This document shows, one piece after another, positions 17,923 to 25,923 of a stretch of DNA of 64,000 nt. Location of the stretch: the NCBI RefSeq assembly GCF_016522075.1, contig NZ_JAEHFW010000001.1, positions 1,178,001 through 1,242,000 on the forward strand. The letters run 5' to 3'. The stretch comes from Mucilaginibacter segetis (lineage in GTDB: Bacteria; Bacteroidota; Bacteroidia; Sphingobacteriales; Sphingobacteriaceae). A program made the position numbers and the translations under genes. The notes under the pieces were generated by a model. That model saw only the letters and a program-made list of their open reading frames with translations. It was not told where the DNA came from and searched no databases. The stretch's first letter is position 1. Each line of letters opens with the position of its first letter.

Positions 17923-19065
17923 TTATAAAAGCAGCACATCAATACGGTGGGCGTGTACCATGCTCAATTGCTCCGACCAGGCAAATACCGTAAACTGCCC
18001 GTCTTGCGATGCTACCAAGGCAATAGCATCATGCTGATCGTGCACAAACTGAGCTGCGGCTAAATGCCTTGTACCGCCATTTTGCGCCGGATGTATCTTA
18101 ACTGCCTTTGCGCCTGCCAACGGTTCTGTAAGCATTATTTGCCCGACAGGACTGCTTTTTTCTGAACGGGTTGCCTTTACTCCAAATGCCAGCAAATTAT
18201 ATTGGTTAGTTATTATGGTAGCGCCGTCAACGGCGGTAAAGCCTCCAATAAGATCTATGGCTTCTAATAAGGCATCCTGCCATTCCAGCTTATTTCGTTC
18301 CTGATCGCTTTTTTGCAACAGATCAGCTATGGCTGTATAAGCCGGGGTAACGGGATACTTTATAGGATGCACTACTGATTCCTGCCACTTTACAGTATTT
18401 GGTGATACCATCAGCACTAAACCACCGCGTTTATGTATCCTCATAGATGCTGCCAGTTGTACCATTACGTTGAATGACTCTCCCATTAAAGAAGGTAGCC
18501 GCATATTGGTCAGCGAGTTGATCAATACCGGGCAGTCAGTAACACCCATGGTAACCTCGTCCAGCATTTTTATTTGGTCGCCTTGCAGTACGGCTATGTT
18601 TACAAATTTTCCAAAACCATCAACACGGCGATGTTTTATAACTAGCAAACCTGCTTCCACTACCTCCAAAACAAAGCAAATAGCCGGTATACTGTGGGTT
18701 GTGCCCCATATAAATATGTCATCACCTTCGGGCCATACGCCTAAATGAATTCCCGGTTGCTCCACAGCTGGTGCCAGTTTAATAAGATTTTGAGGTGTTA
18801 ACCTTAGTTTTTCTCCAAATATTAGGGGGTTATCGGATTGTGCGGGTTGTAAAAGAGCGAGGGATATTGCGGGTGGTCTGCCTTCCTCACGGCGCAGGCT
18901 TGCCCAAAAAGCAACATCTATTACGGTTTCTATTATAGTGTTGCCCGGCGCCGACGCAAGATTGGCCCGTTGTATATTCCCTGCTGCCGATAGATGTTTT
19001 CTGAAATGCTCCTCTATAACGGGTGCCACAATTCGGGCCGGAAGATAGGTGGGTTCTGATAGCAT
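17923..19065 (-). CDS. DACNV-type sensor / DisA_N-like (diadenylate-cyclase-like) protein
   Basis: The C-terminal part carries the two motifs of the DAC (DisA_N) fold in the right order and spacing: DGATIIT at 280-286 and GTRHLAAAQF at 331-340, followed by DAIALVASQDGQFTVF. In true diadenylate cyclases the motifs are DGA and GTRHRAA, so here the third residue of RHR is Leu. The N-terminal 200 residues are a separate alpha/beta region that may be the DACNV sensor domain often joined to DAC domains; that name is from memory. It may make or sense a nucleotide signal such as c-di-AMP, or be catalytically dead. It lies convergent to the pirins and divergent from the dioxygenase operon, both probable Crp/Fnr targets. 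Confidence 0.65.
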   Translation of the reverse strand: MLSEPTYLPARIVAPVIEEHFRKHLSAAGNIQRANLASAPGNTIIETVIDVAFWASLRREEGRPPAISLALLQPAQSDNPLIFGEKLRLTPQNLIKLAPAVEQPGIHLGVWPEGDDIFIWGTTHSIPAICFVLEVVEAGLLVIKHRRVDGFGKFVNIAVLQGDQIKMLDEVTMGVTDCPVLINSLTNMRLPSLMGESFNVMVQLAASMRIHKRGGLVLMVSPNTVKWQESVVHPIKYPVTPAYTAIADLLQKSDQERNKLEWQDALLEAIDLIGGFTAVDGATIITNQYNLLAFGVKATRSEKSSPVGQIMLTEPLAGAKAVKIHPAQNGGTRHLAAAQFVHDQHDAIALVASQDGQFTVFAWSEQLSMVHAHRIDVLLL

Positions 19066-19175
19066 CTTATTTATTATTTAGCAAACAATTATAGGTAATA
19101 TAAGCACTTTTATCATTGCAAAATATTATTTATGACTTAATTAAGAATATTGACAATACATTTTCATACGTAATC

Positions 19176-19242
19176 TTAAGGTAGATTAAGTTTCTGCTTT
19201 AATGTAGATTAAGTGGTAATGGCAGGTTTATACCGATCTTTG
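19176..19242 (+). promoter_or_regulatory. Dioxygenase-operon promoter with two FNR-like operators 23 bp apart
   Basis: Operator 1 (19176-19189) is TTAAG-GTAG-ATTAA and operator 2 (19199-19212) is TTAAT-GTAG-ATTAA; both carry the GTAG core in the same orientation. The probable -7 element is GATCTTTG (19235-19242), one mismatch to TAnnTTTG. Operator 2 is centred exactly 29.5 bp upstream of it and operator 1 another 23 bp upstream, the same geometry as at the pirin promoter. The shared layout supports one activator for both. Confidence 0.76.
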
Positions 19243-19285
19243 AAGTGTTAAAAGTTAAGCAAAACACTAAATAAATATTACCAAC

Positions 19286-20221
19286 ATGGAAAATACAATA
19301 AATGGCATACATCATATAACCGCGATAGCCGGTAATGCCAAACGCAATTATGATTTTTACACCAAAGTATTAGGCTTACGCCTGGTGAAAAAAACGGTAA
19401 ACTTTGACGATCCTGAAACCTATCACCTATACTATGGTGATAGACAAGGTACTCCGGGCAGCATACTTACGTTTTTCCCTTGGGAGAACATTCAAACCGG
19501 ACGCAGAGGTGCACGGCAGGCTACAGAAATTGGTTATTCAGTACCTGAAAACAGCCTTGATTTTTGGTTAAACAGATTCGAAAAACATAATGTGATCTAC
19601 AATAAAGTAGCCGAGAAATTTGGCGAATCTTATCTGACTTTTTTAGACCCGGATGGATTAAAACTGGAACTGATAGCATCATCAAAACCTGATAATCGTT
19701 TGCCTTGGGAAACCAACGAAGTAACAGCTGAGAATGCAACAAAAGGATTCTATAACATCACCATCACCACCAACAAACTGCAACCAACCGCTGATATTCT
19801 TACCGGTGTATTTGGTTACAGGTTATTAGAACAACATGTTAACCGGTATCGTTTCATTACCGATGCGGTTGAAAATGCAGCTATAGTTGATTTGGTAGAG
19901 GTACCCGGAGAAGTTGCCGGGCATGTAGCCGGAGGATCGGTGCACCACGTTGCTTTCAGGGTGAAAAATGAAGAAATATTAATGCATTATCGCGAAAAAA
20001 TTGCCGCCTTAGGTTTACATATTACTGATAAAATAGACCGTAATTATTTTTATTCACTTTATTTTCGTGAACCGGGTGGTGTGTTGTTTGAATTAGCTAC
20101 CGATAATCCCGGTTTTGATGTGGATGAACCTGTAGAAGAATTAGGAACACATTTAAAATTACCTGCACAATACGAACAGTATCGCGCAAGTTTAGAAAAA
20201 ACCTTACCTCAATTAAACTGA
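19286..20221 (+). CDS. Ring-cleaving dioxygenase, VOC family (MhqO/MhqA-like)
   Basis: The protein consists of two vicinal-oxygen-chelate repeats. Repeat 1 starts GIHHITAIAGNAKRNYDFYT and includes LRLVKKTVNFDDP and GSILTFFPW; repeat 2 has VHHVAFRV and ends LFELATDNPGFDVDE. The first His, the VHH His and the FEL Glu are the expected metal ligands. At 311 aa it matches the Bacillus Mhq dioxygenases that open hydroquinone rings during quinone stress. It is followed after one base by an MhqD-like esterase and then a small acetyltransferase, so the three form an operon with detoxification of aromatic or quinone compounds as the likely role. Confidence 0.9.
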   Translation: MENTINGIHHITAIAGNAKRNYDFYTKVLGLRLVKKTVNFDDPETYHLYYGDRQGTPGSILTFFPWENIQTGRRGARQATEIGYSVPENSLDFWLNRFEKHNVIYNKVAEKFGESYLTFLDPDGLKLELIASSKPDNRLPWETNEVTAENATKGFYNITITTNKLQPTADILTGVFGYRLLEQHVNRYRFITDAVENAAIVDLVEVPGEVAGHVAGGSVHHVAFRVKNEEILMHYREKIAALGLHITDKIDRNYFYSLYFREPGGVLFELATDNPGFDVDEPVEELGTHLKLPAQYEQYRASLEKTLPQLN

Positions 20222-20222
20222 T

Positions 20223-20846
20223 ATGTACACACATAATATTCAAATAACATCTGCGGGTGTATCACCTGCAGATGCTAAAGGTGCTATAATAATGTTGCAT
20301 GGCAGGGGTGGCACTGCGGCAAATATCCTTACACTCGCTCGGGATATCAATATAAAAGATATGGCTTTATATGCTCCGCAGGCTACAAATCAAAGTTGGT
20401 ATCCATATAGCTTTATGGCACCCGATAATAATAACCAGCCTGCGCTTAATTCGGCTTTGCAGGTGATTGATGCTGTTGTAAAGCAAATTAAAACCGACGG
20501 AATACCGGAGGACAAAATATATTTTATGGGTTTTTCACAAGGAGCATGTTTAACATTGGAATTTATAGCGCGTAATGCCAAACCTTACGGCGGCGCCGTA
20601 GCATTTACCGGTGGCCTTATAGGCGAGAAGTTAGACCTGATAAATTATAAGGGAGACTTTAACAATACTCCTGTTTTGATTACAACAGGCGATCCTGACC
20701 CTCATGTGCCTTTAAGCAGGGTAGAAGAAAGTGTTGCGATATTAAAAAAACTAAACGCCGATGTAAATTTAAAAGTTTATAAGGGCAGGCCGCATACCAT
20801 CACTTTTGAGGAATTGGCACTGGCTGATCAATTTGTATTTTTATGA
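20223..20846 (+). CDS. Alpha/beta-hydrolase, phospholipase/carboxylesterase family (MhqD-like)
   Basis: This 207-residue esterase carries the nucleophile elbow GFSQG (Ser 105), an acid in TGDPDPHVP (Asp 157 or 159) and the catalytic His in GRPHTIT (His 191). The oxyanion segment is IMLHGRGG. There is no signal peptide, so it is cytoplasmic. It directly abuts the ring-cleaving dioxygenase gene, as the dioxygenase and esterase do in Bacillus mhqED and mhqNOP, which suggests it hydrolyses a ring-opened or conjugated product. Confidence 0.9.
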   Translation: MYTHNIQITSAGVSPADAKGAIIMLHGRGGTAANILTLARDINIKDMALYAPQATNQSWYPYSFMAPDNNNQPALNSALQVIDAVVKQIKTDGIPEDKIYFMGFSQGACLTLEFIARNAKPYGGAVAFTGGLIGEKLDLINYKGDFNNTPVLITTGDPDPHVPLSRVEESVAILKKLNADVNLKVYKGRPHTITFEELALADQFVFL

Positions 20847-20877
20847 ACAATAGCTTAACCATTAAACAGGTGCAAAA

Positions 20878-21162
20878 ATGAAATACACGGATATAGAACT
20901 TATAAATAATACAGTTATCCATAATTTTGAATTATTTGTTGAGGGCTATCGGGCTTTTATTGATTATAAACAAAAAGATGATAAGCTATATTTAATACAT
21001 ACCGAGGTGCCTGCAGAATTACAAGGGAAGGGCGTAGCAGAGGCAATGGTAGAAAAAGCACTGATCTACCTTGAAGCAAATCATTATAAATTGGTGCCCT
21101 TATGCAGTTATGTGCAGGTGTATTTGCAACGCCATCCGGAATGGAACAGACTGCTCGCTTGA
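20878..21162 (+). CDS. Small GNAT-like N-acetyltransferase (YjdJ type)
   Basis: The 94-residue protein matches the minimal GCN5-related fold of the YjdJ group: a short beta-sheet (FELFVEGYRAFIDYKQ, KLYLIHTEVPAELQGKGV) with the acetyl-CoA loop around LQGKGVAEAMVEKAL, ending YVQVYLQRHPEW. The YLQRHPEW tail is typical of these proteins. It is the third gene of the dioxygenase-esterase operon (31-bp gap). The substrate is unknown. Confidence 0.85.
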   Translation: MKYTDIELINNTVIHNFELFVEGYRAFIDYKQKDDKLYLIHTEVPAELQGKGVAEAMVEKALIYLEANHYKLVPLCSYVQVYLQRHPEWNRLLA

Positions 21163-21210
21163 TGTGCTTTTTTTCTTTCGGCATTTGTGTAAAATGTTTT
21201 ACTTTGTAAA

Positions 21211-22044
21211 ATGCCGGTGTTTATTGCGTCATTAAATTCAGGGAGTAACGGCAATTGCTATTATATTGGCAATGAGCGGGAAGCCATTTTGGTTGACGCC
21301 GGTATTTCCTGTCGCGAAACCGAGAAACGTATGGCCCGTCTCGGCTTATCCATAAAAAAGATAAAAGCTATCTTCATCTCACATGAGCATTCAGATCATA
21401 TAAGGGGACTTGCTGTATTATCCAGAAAATATAGTCTGCCTGTATATGTTACCGAGGGCACTGCACGCTACTGCGGCGAAATACCTCCGGAGTTCTGTAT
21501 CCAATTAAAGTCATATGCGCCTGTAAATATTGGCAGTTTACATATTACCGCTTTTCCTAAACATCACGATGCAATAGAGCCGCATAGTTTTATGATAAGT
21601 AGCGGTGAAATACGCATCGGTGTTTTTACAGATATAGGTGCGCCATGTGAACATCTTATCCGTCATTTCAATCAATGTCATGCTGCTTTTTTAGAAGCTA
21701 ATTATGATGAGGAGATGCTGCGGAATGGCAGGTATCCGTTTTTCTTAAAAAGAAGAATAACCGGCGGCAAGGGGCATTTATCCAATGAACAGGCGTTGAA
21801 ATTGTTTGTGGACCATCGTGCAGAATATCTTAGTCATCTGCTATTGGCCCATCTTTCAAAAGATAATAATGATCCTGAATTGGCCCTGCGCTTATTTGAA
21901 CAACAGGCGGGTACAACATTGGTACGTGTTGCCTCACGCTATCAGGAAAGTGAAGTTTATTGTATCGATCCGGAAATTACCTCTGTAACCGACAAGCCTG
22001 TTATCAATCAAATTACCGGGCAGTTTCAATTTGTATTAAGCTGA
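21211..22044 (+). CDS. MBL-fold metallohydrolase (YycJ/WalJ-like)
   Basis: The opening MPVFIASLNSGSNGNCYYIG and the metal motif HEHSDH (residues 58-63), with further ligands in FPKHHDA and FTDIGAP, match the YycJ/WalJ group of metallo-beta-lactamase-fold proteins, proposed exonucleases linked to DNA repair and cell-wall signalling. Length 277 aa is normal. There is no signal peptide. The pseudouridine synthase gene starts 5 bp after its stop. Confidence 0.9.
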   Translation: MPVFIASLNSGSNGNCYYIGNEREAILVDAGISCRETEKRMARLGLSIKKIKAIFISHEHSDHIRGLAVLSRKYSLPVYVTEGTARYCGEIPPEFCIQLKSYAPVNIGSLHITAFPKHHDAIEPHSFMISSGEIRIGVFTDIGAPCEHLIRHFNQCHAAFLEANYDEEMLRNGRYPFFLKRRITGGKGHLSNEQALKLFVDHRAEYLSHLLLAHLSKDNNDPELALRLFEQQAGTTLVRVASRYQESEVYCIDPEITSVTDKPVINQITGQFQFVLS

Positions 22045-22049
22045 TACGG

Positions 22050-22727
22050 ATGCTCGAAATTTTATATCAGGATGAATATCTGATAGCTGTTAATAAACCC
22101 CACGGTCTGCTGGTGCATCGCTCGCCTATAGCCGCTGATGCCGAAGTGTTTGCTTTACAATTGCTGCGCGATCAGATCGGAAAAAAGGTTAACCCCGTTC
22201 ATCGTATAGACAGGAAAACAGCAGGAATATTACTGTTTGCCTTTGATAAGCAAATCGAAATTGCTATGCAAAAGCAGTTTATGGAAAACAAGGTGCGAAA
22301 AAAATATTTAGCTATTGTACGCGGTTATACACCCAATACCGAAGAGATTGATTACCCCCTGCGCAAAGAGAACGGTACGCTGCAGGATGCTTTTACTAGG
22401 TATAGCACACTAAAGCGGGCCGAACTTAATATACCATTGGGCCAACATCCAACCTCACGCTATTCATTGGTTGAAGCAGTGCCTGAAACAGGCCGTATGC
22501 ATCAGCTGCGTAAACATTTCAGCCATATTTTTCACCCTATAATAGGCGACCGCACACACGGCTGCAATAAACAGAATAAGTTTTTTAAGGATAACTGGGA
22601 TTTGGACACCATGTTGTTACATGCATCAGTATTAACTTTCAATCACCCCGTGCACGATAAACAAATAACTATTGAAGCAGCCTTGCAGCCTGAATTTAAT
22701 AGAATAATGCGTTTAATGGAGTGGTAA
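22050..22727 (+). CDS. TruC-like tRNA pseudouridine synthase (RluA family)
   Basis: The catalytic motif is HRIDRKTAGILLF, with Asp as nucleophile; the N-terminus YQDEYLIAVNKPHGLLVHRS and the C-terminal block PETGRMHQLRKHFSHIFHPI are characteristic of the TruC branch that modifies U65 in tRNAs. There is no S4 domain. The ATG at 22050 is chosen because upstream in-frame starts overlap the MBL gene. At 225 aa it is slightly shorter than Escherichia coli TruC. Confidence 0.88.
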   Translation: MLEILYQDEYLIAVNKPHGLLVHRSPIAADAEVFALQLLRDQIGKKVNPVHRIDRKTAGILLFAFDKQIEIAMQKQFMENKVRKKYLAIVRGYTPNTEEIDYPLRKENGTLQDAFTRYSTLKRAELNIPLGQHPTSRYSLVEAVPETGRMHQLRKHFSHIFHPIIGDRTHGCNKQNKFFKDNWDLDTMLLHASVLTFNHPVHDKQITIEAALQPEFNRIMRLMEW

Positions 22728-22745
22728 TATTAAATTAAACTATAG

Positions 22746-22753
22746 TATTTTTG
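22746..22753 (+). promoter_or_regulatory. -7 promoter element for the ketoacyl synthase gene
   Basis: TATTTTTG matches TAnnTTTG exactly, 42 bp before the ATG at 22795 and 19 bp after the preceding stop. No clear -33 TTG is present. Confidence 0.5.
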
Positions 22754-22794
22754 CGCCAACCAGAAAAAGCGTTTATATATATTCTGATTTTTAA

Positions 22795-24033
22795 ATGAAA
22801 AGAGTTGTTGTTACCGGTATGGGTGTTGTTTCCGCGACGGGAACAGATGTAAAAAGTTTTTGGAATAATATTGCAGAAGGCAAAAGTTCGGCCCGGCCTA
22901 TCACACGTTTTAATCCTGAAAAATTTAAAACGCACTTTGCCGCCGAATTGAGCGGTTTTGACATGTCTCAATACCTGGATAGGAATGAGATAAAGCGCAG
23001 CGACCTTTACACCCAATATGCCTTAGTTGCAGCAGGACAAGCCATCAAAGATTCGGGTTTTGAACTGGAAAAAATGTCGCCTTTCGATATAGGGGTTATA
23101 TTTGGCTCAGCACAAGGTGGTATGGAAACATTTGAACAGCAATATCGCGAATTCGCTGCCTCCGGTTTTGAACCCCATTTTAATCCTTTTTTTATACCGA
23201 AAACATTGGTAAACATGGCTTCCGGAGTCATATCCATTAAATATGGCTTTATGGGAGTTAACTTCTCTACCGCTTCGGCTTGTGCAAGTGCCAATACAGC
23301 CATAATGGATGCACTTAACTATATTCGTTTTGGAAAAGCGAAAATAATACTAACAGGCGGCTCTGATGCTCCTATAAGTGAAGCATCAATAGGAGGGTAC
23401 AATTCTCTTAAAGCATTATCTACCCGTAATCACGAACCCGGAAAAGCATCCCGTCCTTTTGACGTGGAGCGCGATGGTTTTATGATGGGCGAGGGAGCAG
23501 GAGTTTTGGTTTTTGAGGAGTATGAACATGCAAAGCAACGAGGTGCTCATATTTACGCCGAAGTGGCCGGTGCAGCTATGACATCAGATGCGTATCACAT
23601 TACGGCCACACACCCTGAAGGGACGGGTGCTATACAGGGCATGAAAATGGCTCTGCAAGACGCCGAATTAAATGCTTCTGACATAAGTTATATCAATGCC
23701 CATGCAACTTCAACACCCGTTGGTGATATAAGTGAAGCTAAAGCAATTAAGGCAGTTTTTAATGGCAATAACGATCTGCATATCAGTTCTACAAAATCTG
23801 TTACCGGGCATTTATTAGGTGCTGCAGGCGCAGCCGAGGCTATTGTAAGTATAAAAGCAATTACCGAGGGTGTTATACCGGCAACAATAAACACCTCGGT
23901 TATTGATCCGCAGATACCTGATGGATTGAACATAATTATAAAAGAATCTGTTAACCACAATGTGAACGCAGCATTAAGTAACACTTTTGGTTTTGGAGGC
24001 CATAACGGAATAGTTATATTTAAAAAAATATAA
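22795..24033 (+). CDS. Beta-ketoacyl-ACP synthase (FabB/FabF family)
   Basis: The enzyme condenses malonyl-ACP with an acyl chain in fatty-acid synthesis. The Cys-His-His triad is visible: Cys 163 in STASACASANTA, the first His in NAHATSTPVGD, and the second in SVTGHLLGAAGAAEA. The C-terminus FGFGGHNGIVIF is the usual FabF ending. The length of 412 aa is normal. No acyl carrier protein gene is adjacent, so it may be a second, specialised KAS rather than the main FabF. Confidence 0.94.
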   Translation: MKRVVVTGMGVVSATGTDVKSFWNNIAEGKSSARPITRFNPEKFKTHFAAELSGFDMSQYLDRNEIKRSDLYTQYALVAAGQAIKDSGFELEKMSPFDIGVIFGSAQGGMETFEQQYREFAASGFEPHFNPFFIPKTLVNMASGVISIKYGFMGVNFSTASACASANTAIMDALNYIRFGKAKIILTGGSDAPISEASIGGYNSLKALSTRNHEPGKASRPFDVERDGFMMGEGAGVLVFEEYEHAKQRGAHIYAEVAGAAMTSDAYHITATHPEGTGAIQGMKMALQDAELNASDISYINAHATSTPVGDISEAKAIKAVFNGNNDLHISSTKSVTGHLLGAAGAAEAIVSIKAITEGVIPATINTSVIDPQIPDGLNIIIKESVNHNVNAALSNTFGFGGHNGIVIFKKI

Positions 24034-24046
24034 AGAGATAGGGTTT

Positions 24047-24286
24047 ATGAGTAATAATGATATTATGAAAAAATTGCGTGTTGCCTTACAGCTTCGCGAC
24101 GATGATATTATTGAAATATTAAAATTGGCCAATTTCCGTACTACTAAAACAGAGCTAAGCGCCATTTTCCGCAAAGACGACCACCCTAACTTTCAACCAT
24201 GTAAAGACCAGTTACTGCGGAATTTTTTAAATGGATTGGTAATATACAAGCGCGGCCCTATGCCTAAAAAGGGCGAAAGTAATTAA
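24047..24286 (+). CDS. DUF1456-like protein, single repeat
   Basis: The 79-residue product matches one DUF1456 (YehS-like) repeat: NNDIMKKLRVALQLRDDDII followed by EILKLANFRTTKTELSAIFR and DQLLRNFLNGLVIYKRG. Known YehS proteins have two such repeats in about 150 residues; this one stops after the first plus a short basic tail. It follows the ketoacyl synthase gene by 13 bp and its stop overlaps that of the convergent CAP gene. Function is unknown. Confidence 0.75.
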   Translation: MSNNDIMKKLRVALQLRDDDIIEILKLANFRTTKTELSAIFRKDDHPNFQPCKDQLLRNFLNGLVIYKRGPMPKKGESN

Positions 24287-24858
24287 TGGCTATTGGGTTC
24301 ATTTTGTATTAAGCGGTATTTTCCACTTTTTATCAGTTTTTGTTGCTGAAGGCTGAATGATTCACGCCCTCCAAAATCCTGCACCCAATAACGATTGTCT
24401 TCTGCTACGCCTACTTCTTTAAAACCGGGGTTCATCAGGTTTTTACAATGTCCCTCACTTTTAAACCATCCATCCATTACTTCTTGTATACTGTTTTGGC
24501 CGTAAGCAATATTTTCGCCGATCATAAAACTTTTATACCCTTTAAAAATATAGCCGGCAAGCACTATACGGTCTTCCATATTACGGCCATCTTTACTGGT
24601 ATGATTAAAATAATGATTATCAGCCATGTCTCTGGCGTGCCCTTTGGCTGCAAGTTCTAAATAATTGTTCCAAACCAATGGTGGTACAGGTGGCATGTAT
24701 GTGCTGCCACAATTGCAACCGCTTTTTCGGGTTTTATTAATGAGAGCTAAAAACTCTTGTTTAAAGTTGGTGTGGGTATCGGGTTGTATTGTATGTGCGC
24801 TTTTACTTATTAGTAAAATTAAAAGAGAAAATATTGTGGGCCAAAAATATTTCTTCAT
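24283..24858 (-). CDS. CAP (SCP/PR1)-domain secreted protein
   Basis: A signal peptide (FSLLILLISKSAHT) precedes a CAP domain with its hallmarks: the first helix FLALINKTRKSGCNCG, the central HARDMADNHYFNHTSKDGRN with the conserved His, GENIAYG, GWFKSEGHCKNLMNPGF with the second His, and the final VGVAEDNRYWVQDFG. Two Cys in SGCNCG may form a disulfide. Bacterial CAP proteins are extracytoplasmic and mostly uncharacterised. The stop codon overlaps the DUF1456 stop on the other strand. Confidence 0.92.
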   Translation of the reverse strand: MKKYFWPTIFSLLILLISKSAHTIQPDTHTNFKQEFLALINKTRKSGCNCGSTYMPPVPPLVWNNYLELAAKGHARDMADNHYFNHTSKDGRNMEDRIVLAGYIFKGYKSFMIGENIAYGQNSIQEVMDGWFKSEGHCKNLMNPGFKEVGVAEDNRYWVQDFGGRESFSLQQQKLIKSGKYRLIQNEPNSH

Positions 24859-24970
24859 GTTGCCCTGTATGACCTCTTTTTGAAGCGGTGGTTTAAAATT
24901 AAATTTTACTTTTTATTCTGTTTAAAAAATAAAAAAAGTAATATGGCAACCGCTAAAGCGCTAAAAGCTA

Positions 24971-25723
24971 TTATAATGATGCTATTTTTTTTGCGTCGTT
25001 CAGTTTGTAAGACTTTTTGTTGGATGCGTAAACTTTTTTTTTGTTTATAGAATCCTGTCGGTTTTTTATAGAGTCTTGTACGGCAAGTATTTTTAAGGCT
25101 TCGTCCTTTTTAATGCTGTCTTTTATAAAAATTGATCTTTTTAAGGCGATGTCCCCTTTTTTATAATCTTTCATCCTGTTATATAAAAAAGAATAATAAC
25201 GCTGCACGTCTGATTCGAGCAATGGCATCTTGTTTTTGGTCGATAATCTCAGGGCTTCATTCAAATCGCGCATAGCGAGACTGTAATCCTTAATATCCAT
25301 TTTTATAGCGGATAGCTTAATTAAAGACGAAATTATATTAGGTACATCATTTTGTAAACGTGATAAGTTGTTTGATTGAAGAATAAACCATTTTGCCTGA
25401 ACGAATTTTTTTTGAGAATGATAGATGGTTGCCAGATTATAAAATGATGTTCTTAAACCCGTTGTATCATCATATTTACTATACATATGTAAAGCAAGCA
25501 TTGTGTAATTTAATGCTTCGTTTTGGTAACGCAATTTTTGACGTTTGTCAGTAATGGTATCATATTTCATATATTCAGCAGCAATTGCCGAATAAACGGG
25601 GCCTTTTAATGAGTCATTGGTAGTAAGCTGCAGTTTCTGTTTCAAACTGTCGATATTATCAGCTGCAGAAACTGAGATAGCTGATGCTATCAGGAATATA
25701 GTAAGTAAAAGTAAATTTTTCAT
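24971..25723 (-). CDS. TPR-like secreted protein, apparently frameshifted before a C-terminal membrane anchor
   Basis: After a signal peptide (LTIFLIASAISVSA) come TPR-like helical repeats (LNYTMLALHMYSKYDDTTGL, YNLATIYHSQKKFVQAKWFI, SLIKLSAIKMDIKDYSLAM) as in the sensor regions of Bacteroidota histidine kinases. The annotated frame stops at 24971, just past a run of eight A on the coding strand (24985-24992). A -1 slip there continues the protein to 24906 with a hydrophobic helix (SIIIIAFSALAVAILLFLFF) and the tail KQNKK, a textbook membrane anchor. The natural product is thus probably 271 residues. Either a one-base deletion (real or sequencing) or slippage explains this. No kinase domain follows. 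Confidence 0.75.
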   Translation of the reverse strand: MKNLLLLTIFLIASAISVSAADNIDSLKQKLQLTTNDSLKGPVYSAIAAEYMKYDTITDKRQKLRYQNEALNYTMLALHMYSKYDDTTGLRTSFYNLATIYHSQKKFVQAKWFILQSNNLSRLQNDVPNIISSLIKLSAIKMDIKDYSLAMRDLNEALRLSTKNKMPLLESDVQRYYSFLYNRMKDYKKGDIALKRSIFIKDSIKKDEALKILAVQDSIKNRQDSINKKKVYASNKKSYKLNDAKKIASL

Positions 25724-25923
25724 ATGGATACAGCTCAGTATACTTGGCCATATTCAAATTACATGCCTAATTAAATTTAATATATTAATGGGGTAACTTT
25801 AATGCTAATAACCTTATCCGTAGTGCATCGCACAGCTATTTAAGCTTTTAAATAGTTTTTAACATTCCAGCAAATCCGAGGCTTAAACTAATATTCGTAT
25901 TTAAAACTATACACCGGGTGCTG

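Noticed and set aside
25836..25855. Hairpin CTATTTAA-GCTT-TTAAATAG as terminator after the PAP2 gene
   Set aside because: Its T-run is on the plus strand, whereas the gene is on the minus strand; no plus-strand gene precedes it. It may be chance AT pairing.
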